NCBI GenBank assembly: GCA_005784505.1
Contig: VCAZ01000207.1
Coordinates: 418,687 to 482,686, forward strand
Direction of reading: 5' to 3'
From: Bagarius yarrelli
Taxonomy: Eukaryota > Chordata > Actinopteri > Siluriformes > Sisoridae
DNA length: 64,000 nt
In this document: positions 23,725 through 33,813 of the stretch, piece after piece
Numbering within the stretch: the stretch's first letter is position 1
Layout of the letters: the number at the start of each line of letters is the position of its first letter
The notes under the pieces: generated by a model
Databases searched by the model: none
Told to the model about the DNA's origin: nothing
What the model saw: the letters and a program-made list of their open reading frames with translations, nothing else
Translations under genes and position numbers: made by a program

Positions 23725-24480
23725 TCTGCTCGAACTGTCCCCTCCTTACACAGGTTTGCACAGATGCACTATGTGAAGATTGTGTTGATTTATCCTTTGT
23801 TAGATAATTAAGTGGAATTGTCTGCCACCTAGCGGCACATATAATATTACACCAATAGCAACAATGTTGTTTCAACCGCTTATGTGGTCCAGCAACTTCA
23901 AGGCGAATTTTTGCCTTTCCACAGCTTTTAGAGATTGCAGAGGAGTAATTTTATGCATATCAGTGCCACCAAAATGTTTGTGGCATAATATATAGTAATA
24001 TGACTGATTTGAAGCAAATATAACTGGAGGCAGGGGGTGCCGCCCAATTTAGGGCCCAATAATAAAATTTTTCGATCGGCCCCTAAAACACCTAATCGCA
24101 CTGTTACTTCTGATAAAACTAATTATTGATATAAGCTCAGACTGAACGTTGACTGAACGTTTGCTGCTTACAGCACACTAAGGTGGGAACTCCAGGAGTT
24201 TTTAGGTCAGCCTCTGATTGGCTGAAGTGTGCAGGACTTTTGGGAGATGTGTGTGTCACGCTGTACAATCCAAAGCCGACTGAGCAAAGAATTAAACTGT
24301 TGTGTTTACATCAGTGGCAATAAGCATGAATGGAAAATAAACCAAAAGTCATCTGGGGTTCATAATTTAACCTCTTTGTTAATTATAAATAAAATAACAC
24401 ATTAACAATTCTCCAAAAACAAGAGGTTACAGAGATAAATGGTTATTTTATAAAAATAACATTTTAAACTTCTAAGCCAC
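23725..24480. other. Intergenic DNA right of the minisatellite, no gene seen
   Basis: No exon found. Near 24030-24100 there is a GGGGGTGCCGCCC ... CGGCCCC stretch that resembles the edges of decayed DNA transposons. Confidence 0.35.
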
Positions 24481-25385
24481 CAAAGGCATCGTTTTAAAGT
24501 ATGTGTTCAATTGGGTGCTTATCACTTCTACCCTCTGCAGCAGCATACCCAAAAACTCAGCAGGTACCATTAACAGACTAGGTTTTATAATCACTATTTA
24601 CACTCATGATAACCAGAAAAGCATTTCAGCAGATGTAGATGAACAGCACAGCAGGACAGCACCTTGTGTTTCATTCAGCCCGCTGAGCTCTCAGGACTCG
24701 GGCAATCTGATAAAACCTAGAATAACTAAATCAACTGCAGGCGGCAGATCCTTCTCTTATCTAGAGCCCAAAACTCTGGAATAATTTACCCTGCAGTTTA
24801 ACCCTAGATTGAAAACACATCTCTTTAACGTGGCCTCCACATAATACACACATTTTCACTATTCTGTTAAAGGATTGTCAGGCTGCAGTAGTCAGATCAA
24901 CCGGAACCGGGAAACACCACCAATAACACACACTGTATCTGTATATCATAAGTCGAATGGCATCTACACTAACATACGTCTGTTCTTTATTATTCCAACC
25001 TCACCGTCACCGCCATCACTGGGAGACAATAAGGCAGTTTCTCAGTGATCTTTTGTCTTCTAAACGGCCATCCAACAAAACCACGAAAACTTTACTGCAG
25101 TTTGGAAGAACCCACTGGTTTATTATCTGCTCAGAGGAGAACCGACCCCCCCCCGACTGAGCCTGCTTCTCCCAAGGGTTTTTTTCTTCATTCTGTCTGT
25201 CTATGGAGTTTTGGTTCCTTGCCGCCGACGCCTCTGTCTTGCTTAGTTGGGGACTTTAAATTTATAGATATCAATCAAATTGAGTGTGTTAATGAATGTT
25301 TTGTCTTTTTCTAGTGAAACAATCAAGATTGTGAAAAGCGACTTGAGTCTGAACTGGAACCTGAAACTATTAAAGTAGAAAAAGT
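24480..25385 (+). mobile_element. Decayed LINE 3' end (reverse transcriptase C-terminus and 3' UTR)
   Basis: The plus strand around 24690-24840 reads KSTAGGRSFSYLEPKTLE, a stop, then LKTHLFNVAS. This is the form of the ORF2 C-terminus of fish LINEs (AGGRSF ... W.NLP ... SLKTHLF). It is followed by a 3' UTR-like stretch (TTTCTTCATTCTGTC ... TTCCTTGCCGCCGACGCC) typical of these elements. Stops and frame breaks show it is dead. The exact clade (L2-like or other) is not resolved. Confidence 0.5.
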
Positions 25386-25582
25386 TAACTCCTCTGTATG
25401 TACTGTATGGATATATTTTTATTGCATAGAATTTCTCTATATATGGGTTTTTTTTACAGTTTGTCTTCTTGGAAATTTGTAGAATAGATATGTGGGGGAA
25501 AGTTACACTTTTCATTACTATAATTTATAATAAAGATTTATAATGTATGAGGTGGTCTAGGTGTCACTTTCGAAAACGAATG

Positions 25583-25653
25583 TGCGCCGCCCGGGAATCG
25601 AACCCGGGTCGCAAGAATGGGAATCTTGCATGATACCACTACACCAGCGGCGC
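25583..25653 (-). tRNA. tRNA-Gly (anticodon CCC)
   Basis: The minus strand reads GCGCCGC ... GCGGCGC, a full 7-bp acceptor stem with discriminator A. The A box is TGGTGTAGTGG and the B box is GGTTCGATTCC. The anticodon loop ATTCCCAT gives CCC. The gene is 71 nt without intron or encoded CCA, and a T4 terminator lies just downstream (25574-25577 on the complementary strand). It appears the same as the known vertebrate tRNA-Gly(CCC). Confidence 0.97.
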
Positions 25654-25849
25654 TTTCGGCAAGCAGTGGCCACACGGCTGCTTTTGTAAATAAATATATT
25701 AATTATTGTAATTTTTTTTTTCATGCAGGAAGTTTAACATGAAGCAGCCTAAAAGATATATAATGCATTTTTAATGCAAAAAATCGAATGCATTTTGCAA
25801 AATGTTGGGAACGCAATCTGAACGGAGGTGACCCTGCTGTCGTCACAGT

Positions 25850-26160
25850 AGCGTTCATCACGCGCCACCTCAACACAGCCAATCAGATTTCAGAAATGGC
25901 CACGTCTTGTTGACAACGTCGGCAGCACTTCCGGCCTGATCATGAGGGCCGCGCCGGCTAAAGCAGAGTAAATCGGCTGAAGTGTTAATGACGGTCCCAC
26001 TGCATCCGCCGCTTACTCTGATTTTCAGCATGGTTCCCTTACTAACTCCCATTTAGCCCGTTTCTTTATTTGTGCGTTTTATTCGCTCGCGCGGAATTAC
26101 GCGGTGTGCGTGGAAAGGTAAGCGGGTTTATTGTCTCGCGGCGGCTGTGCAGATGTGCTT
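25850..26160 (+). promoter_or_regulatory. acsl3: Probable acsl3 promoter and noncoding first exon
   Basis: This CpG-rich stretch holds a CCAAT box at 25879-25883, many CGCG steps and a strong splice donor (GGAAAG|GTAAGCGGG) with the exon edge at 26117. It is the only clear CpG-rich, donor-bearing region upstream of the acsl3 start codon, whose exon has an acceptor directly before the ATG, so an upstream noncoding exon is required. The link between the two is inferred. Confidence 0.5.
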
Positions 26161-26944
26161 CACATCTGATGGCGTCGCATCGCAACGGGATGTTGATATC
26201 TAAAAATCAGTTTGCTCTGAATGTTTAAGATTCTTTTCTCCTGCTGGAATGTGTGGTATGTCTGTGTGATTAGATCAGCCCTGTGTTATTGTTATTATTA
26301 TTGTTATTATAACACACCAGGGGTTAGCTAGCGTTAGGATACCCCGCCTGACGCAGTCGGATGATCGGACTATCATCAGTGATCAACCGGCTGTGCATTT
26401 CTCCACCTTTACTTCACTGGAAGTGTTTATAATTCAGGGTTATTGCTGTGCTAAAAGTCAACCATCACAAGCGCGCGACATTGTTAGCATAACGTCATTT
26501 GCGTTACAGCCTAGCATTCCATTTGGGCGGTAATGTTAATGCTACTTACGCCAGTTAGTTCGCTATTAACTAATACACCGTAACTGTGTCCTGAAAACGC
26601 GTTCTATCCATTGTTTGGACAGGTTCCTCCTGTCAGTCTCGACTGCGGTTTCTGTCAACATCTGTATCGGGGTTTTGTTCCTAACGCACGCGCTTGTCAT
26701 ACTTCAGTCATGGCGCAATTGTCAGCACTAGCGCGCGCGCGCGAGCTCCGGATTGATATGCGCTCTAAATGCATTATTAACTTAATAATATCTGCATAAA
26801 AATACTACTAATAAAACGTGTTGGACTGCAAAAACACAGCACAGATTATATCAGTTATTTTTTTGGCCTGTAAAAACTGAATTTTTGTGGGGATTTAAAT
26901 CCAGATGTTAGGTTTGAATCCGGGCGAGCAGGAATTGTGATGAT

Positions 26945-27150
26945 GTGGAGGTGGAGTGGTAGCGCAGTGGTTAAAGGGTTGGACTGCTAATTACAGGATC
27001 GATCGTTTTGATTCCCAGCACCATCAATTTGCCACTGTGGCCCCCTGAGTGAGGCCCTTAACCCCTAATTTCTCAGTTGTATTAAAGAGATAAATGTAAG
27101 TCTCTCTGGACGAAAACATCTGCCCAATGCTGTAACTGTAAATACTACAG
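26945..27150 (+). mobile_element. tRNA-derived SINE copy (family A)
   Basis: The head GGTGGAGTGGTAGCGCAGTG, the middle GCCCCCTGAGTGAGGCCC and the tail CTGCCCAATGCTGTAACTGT mark a nearly full-length copy. Confidence 0.7.
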
Positions 27151-27209
27151 CTGTTGTTAAGGCTAAGAGCCAAAGAAACCTGATTCACACACCAACTGAA
27201 CAGAAGTGT

Positions 27210-27402
27210 GGGGAAGTGCTGGCTTAGTGGATAAGGTGTTGGACTGATATTATAAAGACTCCGTTTCCCAGCACCACCAAGCCACCACTGCGGGCCCCTG
27301 AGCAAGGCCCTTAACCTCCCGTTTCTCAGTTGTATAAAAAAGAGATAGACGTGAGTATGTTCTGGATAAGGACGTCTGATAAATGCTGTAAATGTAAGTA
27401 TG
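27210..27402 (+). mobile_element. tRNA-derived SINE copy (family A)
   Basis: A second copy in the same orientation starts about 60 bp after the previous one. The tail CGTCTGATAAATGCTGTAAA is well preserved. Confidence 0.7.
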
Positions 27403-27467
27403 GGTTGTGGCCCAGTTAGTGTGTGAATGTGAAATTGGGCCCGGATGATTATCAGCGCCATTTACTG

Positions 27468-27518
27468 TTGGGTGGTGTTGGGTGGTGTTGGGTGGTGTTG
27501 GGTGGTGTTGGGTGGTAT
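27468..27518. repeat. GGGTGGTGTT tandem repeat
   Basis: Five head-to-tail copies of a 10-base G/T unit. Confidence 0.95.
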
Positions 27519-28224
27519 GACGGTATGTATCATCACCGCAGAGTAAATGATCAGCCGTAATTACTCTGTGTACACCAGCACAGGTGAATAAGTGGGCGTG
27601 GCTAACTCGCATGCAGTGTGTGTTGGGAGTCTGTTGCAAATCACAGAAAGCGATCAACACACAGAGTGTTTACATATTTATATAATTATAATGAACATTT
27701 CCCTGTTATTTATTTTTATTCCTGCTAAAGATGTTAATTAAGGGACATTTTATAATGATAAGTTTTGTTCACACAGCTGGGAAATGTGACCTACAGTTTG
27801 TTGTTATAATAAAATAAATCCAAGTTCATATTTCTTTTATTATATTTATTAAAAACTAATTAAAGTCATGAAATAAAGTAAAATCCTTTTCATTTCTGAA
27901 CTATTTCATTTCTTAAGGATTTTAAAAGGACACTTTATGTTGAATTTCCAGAATAACGACCTATTTAAATAACGATATCGGTTTAAAATATATCGTCATT
28001 ATGAAATAAAATTACTTCTCCCGTGAAATTGCACTTCCTTGTGCAAATATTTGCCGAATAAATAACTGTAAGACGCGCTATTCGACTGAACACACATTCA
28101 TTAATGACATGTTTAAAAGCGTTTAAAGAATTTTCTTAAGATGCAATCATTGGCATCGACCCTAAAAATCACACATCGGTCGACCCTTAAAGCACATAGT
28201 TGTCTGGAATGTCTATGAAGCTGC

Positions 28225-28452
28225 CTGGTGCGTCTGTGGCCGCCGGTGTGGTCTGCCGTGCTGTGGCTGCCTGTGTGTCCGTCTGTGGCCGCCGGGTGTG
28301 TCTGTGGCCCTGTGTCTGTGGCCGCCGGGGGCGTCTGTGGCCGCCGGGGGCGTCTGTGGCCGCCGGGGGCGTCTGTGGCCGTCGGTGTGGTGGCCCGTCG
28401 GGTGTGTCGTGGCCGCCGGTTGTGTGTGGCCGCCGGGGGCGTCTGTGGCTGT
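28225..28452. repeat. CpG-rich minisatellite, ~18 bp unit
   Basis: Tandem copies of GTCTGTGGCCGCCGGGGG and variants. The unit is a multiple of three and very GC-rich, so several frames are open on both strands; these open frames are not evidence of a gene. Confidence 0.92.
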
Positions 28453-28884
28453 CAGATTTTACCTCTTGAATCTGTGTGTGAGAGAATGACCTACAGCACA
28501 AGCGGAACTCTTGGGGTTTTTTGCCCATGATTTTGTTTGTTTGTTTGTTTGTTGGGTTTTGCACTGAATGTAAATGTAACGTTACCCAAACTGTTTATTA
28601 AGTGATCAGTTGTTCCAGGTACCATGTGTCACTTGGATGATACAAGTGAAACTACTTTTTTTTAATGTAGTAGAAGCAGCACAGAAACACACACACACAC
28701 ACAGACACACATACTGCACTAATATCCACAGCTGTTTGCTCCCGGATGCCTGTCCCAGTTCGAATATAGACTCCCAGTGGATTCTGGGACTCCTGATCCA
28801 GCTCCAAACTCGCTCCTCTCCAACACACATTTAAACTCTGCAGTTTTATATTACTGTTAGTGTCTTCCACAATCTTGCTACCTC

Positions 28885-29111
28885 TCACTGTGGTTTAGTG
28901 ATTAGTTTCCTCACAGTAAGAAGGTCCAGGGTTCGATTCTCTCTGTGTGTGTGTGTGTGTGTGTGTTTACTCCGGGTTCTTCGGTTTCCTCCCAGAGTCC
29001 AAAAACATGTATGTTAGATTGTTTGGTGATTCGTTCGTTCGTGATTCGTTCGTGAGTGAGTGAGTGAGTGAGTGAGTGAGTGAGTGAGTGAGTGAGTGAG
29101 TGAGTGAGTGA

Positions 29112-29162
<51 letters not shown>

Positions 29163-29275
29163 AGAGAGAAAGAGAGAGAGAGATATGAACTGGTGGTGAC
29201 CTGTCCAATGATGTTGAAATAAACTCCAGCAGTTCCCTGTGACCCTGATTAGGAATAAGCAGGTATAGACGACAG
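28885..29275 (+). mobile_element. tRNA-like SINE (family C) expanded by internal simple repeats
   Basis: It starts CACTGTGGTTTAGTGATTAG with a B-box-like GGGTTCGATTC. It continues with a common fish repeat body (GTTTCCTCCCAGAGTCCAAA) and ends CCTGTCCAATG ... AGGAATAAGC. Inside it, GTGA units (about 29053-29112) pass into TCTG units (29113-29162). A related 3' end lies at 41885-42010. Confidence 0.6.
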
Positions 29276-29375
29276 ATGGATGGATAGACAGACGGATGGA
29301 TAGATAGACAGGATAGATGGATGATGGATGGATATGGATGGCTGGAGACAGATAGATGGACGGATGGATGGATGG
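29270..29375. repeat. (GATG)n/(GACA)n tract
   Basis: Imperfect GATGGATG and GATAGACA tetranucleotides, the usual tail of the repeat to its left. Confidence 0.85.
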
Positions 29376-29379
29376 CTTT

Positions 29380-30520
29380 GCTTTATATTAAACCAGATAT
29401 ATTATTTAGACTTATCAGGTATATTGGAATCAATGTTGATCTTATGGAGAGTTTAAACGCTAGTATCGTACGGTAACCCTTATGTAACGCACCAGTCATC
29501 GATGTCTGTGGCTGCAGTAGGTTTCCATCTCATAGACTAGTCATGGTAAATAGGAGTTTTTTCCTCTTCCCAGTTCTACCTGCTGCTCCTTTTTTTTTTT
29601 TTTTAATATGTTGGTGCATTGCAGGTTCCACCTCATTAATACCTCCCTCCCTGTGAAATACTGCTGAAGGGATAGTTATGAAGAGGACATTGGTTTACAG
29701 AGAACAGGTTTAGTGACCTGAAGCTTGAGACTGAGATTGTGAAATGATACCGTTCCTCTGAAGGTCATGGAAGGGCTCTGATCTGACGTTAGGGATTATT
29801 CTCATGTTTGATGTGCTATTGAATTAAAGCGGGTTGGTGTACAGGTTCCATCTCTTATGTTAACATGCTGTGTCTGAATGCCAGACTTAAATGTATATTT
29901 ATTCTCGGCCCCCGTTTGATTAAGACCTCCGTCATTTCATACAGTTATAAATGGACTTGACCCAGTTAGGTTGTTCTTTTCATTAGTCACTGTTGTATAA
30001 TCACTGTGGGGGGGAGCGGGTGTGGTTCCCCAAATACCAGCCGATGGTTAGGTTCTCATCGGTGTGTAATATTCTATAACTCCAGCTGTTAAGATGGACT
30101 CAATCATTTTTCTAAAGGTTCTTGAGGAAGGATGACTTTTCATAAACATGTGATTGATTTATAGAATGTTGGTATCTGGAGCACAGCTTAGTTATTGTGT
30201 TAAAGGCTAGAATATCTTTTCTTAATTTTTTACAGTCATTTTTTTTCTCTAAAATCACCGTTGCAGCACTGCGCTAGACTGCGTTATTTTCTGCATTAAT
30301 GACACATTTATTGTCTAATCCTTCATGACATTTAGATTTTTGTGCTGGTTTCAAAGTTTAGGGCTTTCAAATTTCCTTTTCCGACATGCTTACACACACA
30401 CACACACACACGTTTTCTGTCTCACCGGATAAACGCATGCATTATTCCCTGATTATCTCAGTGTAGCTGTTATACAGGTAGATGTAGAATAATTCGTAAC
30501 ATATCTGTCTTTCTGCACGG
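29380..30520. other. Probable acsl3 5' intron, no coding exon seen
   Basis: No exon recognised. If the 26.1 kb noncoding exon is correct, this stretch is intronic. A CA run lies at 30390-30411. Confidence 0.35.
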
Positions 30521-30523
30521 AGG

Positions 30524-30580
30524 TGACTGACTGACTGACTGACTGACTGACTGACTGACTGACTGACTGACTGACTGACA
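30524..30580. repeat. (GACT)n microsatellite
   Basis: About fourteen GACT tetranucleotides in a row. Confidence 0.95.
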
Positions 30581-30663
30581 GGAGAAGAATGCACATTATT
30601 TTATTAAAAACATTTATTATGGTTGCATATTGTTCATTCATGTGAAAGCATCATGAAAATTCT

Positions 30664-30997
30664 GACATGGATTACACACCCTGGTGAGCAGAAAACCTTC
30701 TTTCATCTTCACACACACACTAACATATTTCTGATGCCCTCTGATGGGCTTTCTGCCCCTCCCATAGACAGCGAGGTGACTACCACGTTCAAGCAGCAGA
30801 AAAGTACCAAGATGATCGACAAAGTTATTCATGTGACATCAATAAATCAACTGTAATATTACAAAATAACACAAATATTTACACAAATAATGACTTTATT
30901 CCACTTTCTTTACTCTCCACTGCGTCCCTTGTGGACGTACGTTCATGAAAGTAGCATGACCCATCGCTGACCCCAGATCCGGTGTGATGATGATGAC

Positions 30998-31028
<31 letters not shown>

Positions 31029-31333
31029 TACACACCTGTTGTACCTTGTTTATACTCTAAGAAAGACGCACAATGTGTAAAAACTATAACTATCTACACT
31101 AATTGCGCTCATGTACGCGGTCATCCTGCCGGAACCGGAGGTGTAGCGTTACCACTTTTCGGATCCTCCTGGTACTTTTCTGCCCTGCTGCTGAACATGG
31201 TAGTCACCTCGCTGTCTATGGGAGGGGCAGAAAGCCCATCAGAGGGGCATCAGAAATATGTTAGTGTGTGTCTGAAGATAAAGAAAGGTCTTCTGCTTCT
31301 GGAACAACACCAGGGTGTGTAATCCACGTTTGG
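30664..31333. repeat. Fold-back inverted repeat, arms ~170 bp
   Basis: The left arm (about 30664-30830) and right arm (about 31148-31333) match as reverse complements over nearly their whole length. For example CATAGACAGCGAGGTGACTA on the left pairs with TAGTCACCTCGCTGTCTATG on the right, and GGATTACACACCCTGG with its complement at 31308-31323. Point differences are few. The ~317 bp loop includes a GAT run (30984-31027). It ends about 325 bp upstream of the acsl3 start codon. Confidence 0.9.
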
Positions 31334-31656
31334 GTGAACTGTTTATTTAAATATGTTCACTGTGTATTCGGTTCCTGTTGTTCTGAATGATCCTAATTGA
31401 TCACGTTGAAGACACTTAAACCCCAATTTTTTTCTTATTATAGGTGATTTTGGTTTAACTGACACGCTGAAAAAAGGATTTTATCCTGTTGGTGGATTCA
31501 TCAAAGAAGCAGAGACGTGACGTGGAGAAGAACAGCAGGGTGGAGTAAACCACCAGAGACGTGATAATATATATACATATATATTAAAAAAAAAAAATAA
31601 AAAAAAAAGAACCCGGTTCCACACATTCGATTGGTCTCCATCAGTCTGTTCTCAGG

Positions 31657-33745
31657 ATGAAGCTGAAGGAGGATGTGCCTCCTCTTTTCCTGCATGTCTT
31701 TCGTTCAGTGGTATGGGTCTACTCCTTCATTACCTTTATACCCTGGTACTTCCTGTCCGGAGCAGGAGCCAATCAGAGTCGTGCCAAACGCATCAAAGCG
31801 CGCTCAGTAAGTCCCACCGTTCCATCTGCTTCAGGACGTTCAGTCCATTGATGTGTTTGTCTGTCCTTTGTTTAGGGTGTTTAACCCTTCTTTTGTTTTA
31901 AGCTGAATCTGCTGTAGGATATGATTGCAGTGAGAGTCACTGAGCTGCAGGTCCTGAATTAAACATGCTTTTGGTGTATTTCGGTATAAAACAAAGGGGG
32001 GAAACTGGTCTGTTTAATATTTCTGATCGATTAATTATAGTCTTTTTAGTATATTTTTCTTCACAGTCAAGAAAAAAATACGATAATAATTAGAAACTTT
32101 CTCGTAATAAGGTTTTTTTTTCATAATGACGAACCAAAATAAGGAATTATTAGTCTGCATCATTTTGATGTACGCTGTTTTTTTGGCGTTGGGACATTTT
32201 TGGTAGGGATTTTAAGCACATGTATATAAACGAGACCCTTCAGCAGTTTTGTTCTTCCTGCTCTGATGTTTGCTCAAAATTGGCTTTCAGGATTTGTAAG
32301 TTAACGTCTGAAATACTGCTGTATTTGTTAAAAAGTCATGAACTGTGCAGAGACACGCATCATTACAACAAAAAGCAACTCATTCTTATGAGAAACTATC
32401 TGATTATACAGCGTTATTCTTACGAGAAGCTAACTCATTCTTACGAGAAACTAACTCATTCTACGAGAAGCTAACTCATTCTTACGAGAAGCTACTCATT
32501 CTTACGAGAAGCTAACTCATTCTTACGAGAAGCTAACTCATTCTTACGAGAAGCTAACTCATGCTTACGAGAAGCTAACTCATGCTTACGAGAAGCTAAC
32601 TCATGCTTACGAGAAGCTAACTCATGCTTACGAGAGAAGCTAACTCATTGTTACGAGAAGCTAACTCATTCTTACGAGAAAACTAAGAAGCTACTCATTC
32701 TTACGAGAAACTAACTCATTCTTACGAGAACTACAACTCATCTTACGAGAAGCTAACTCATTCTTACGAGAAACTACTAAAAGCTCATTCTTACGAGAAA
32801 AACCTAACTCATTCGACGAGAAGCTAAACTCATTCTTACGAGAAGCTAACTCCTTCTTACGAGAGAAGCTAACTCATTCTTACGAGAAGCAACTCATTCT
32901 TACGAGAACTAACTCTTCTTACGAGAAGCTAACTCATTCTTACGAGAAGCTAACTCATTCTTACGAGAAACTAACTCATTCTTACGAGAAACTAACTACT
33001 TCTTACGAGAAAACTAACTCATTCTTACTAAGCTCATTCTTACGAGAAACTAACTCATTCTTACGAGAAGCTAACTCATTCTTACGAGAAGCTAACTCAT
33101 TCTTACGAGAAAGCTAACTCATTCTTACGAGAAGCTAACTCATTCTTACGAGAAGCTAACTCATTCTTACCAGAAGCTAACTCATTGTTACCAGAAGCTA
33201 ACTCATTGTTACGAGAAGCTAACTCATTACGAGAAGCAACTACTCTTACGAGATGCTACTCATTCTTACGAGACTAACTAACGCTATTCTTACGAGAAGC
33301 TTCATTCTTAAGTAACTCATGAGAAGCTAACTCATTCTTACGGAGAAGCTAAGCAAGCTTACAAGATTAAAGATTCAAAAAACTTTTATAATTCAAGTGG
33401 GAAATTGCTTAAGAGAAACTAAGCAATTCTTACGAGAAACTAACTCATTCTTAGAGATAGAATCATATTTTTTTTCTCAGCTGTGGTAGAAACCGGATTC
33501 CATCATTTACAGCTCTAATAGATGCCCCGGATTATTTTTGTAACATTTTTCCGCTCTCTTTAATTCTGTGTACCGGGTAGCAGATTCGCAGTAACACTGC
33601 TTTGGGCTGTTTTTTGGAGAGCTGTGGATGTCCCTTACATATGCTAATTTCTATTGTTTCTAATTTATTTTACTTCTTATAGACAGTGAAACTGGAATGT
33701 TGGATTTGAGAAAAGGTATTTCTCCTGATGTCTCCTCCCGCTCTC

Positions 33746-33813
<68 letters not shown>

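Noticed and set aside
16500..23900. Many 60-218 codon frames with VENGSVFLCI-type or TQKHRTVL-type repeats
   Set aside because: They arise from the 29-32 bp minisatellite cycling through three frames; there is no start context, splice structure or constraint.
26945..27402. tRNA-like sequences in SINE heads (also at 13.4, 28.9, 47.6, 55.9 kb)
   Set aside because: A and B box-like motifs are present but the acceptor and anticodon stems do not pair; they are SINE promoters.
28187..28564. Open frames on both strands around 28.2-28.55 kb
   Set aside because: They coincide with the GC-rich 18-bp tandem repeat, whose unit is a multiple of three and so keeps frames open.
31200..31322. 112-codon frame with poly-Met start at 30984-31322
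   Set aside because: The Met run is a GAT/ATG microsatellite and the rest is the right arm of the fold-back repeat.
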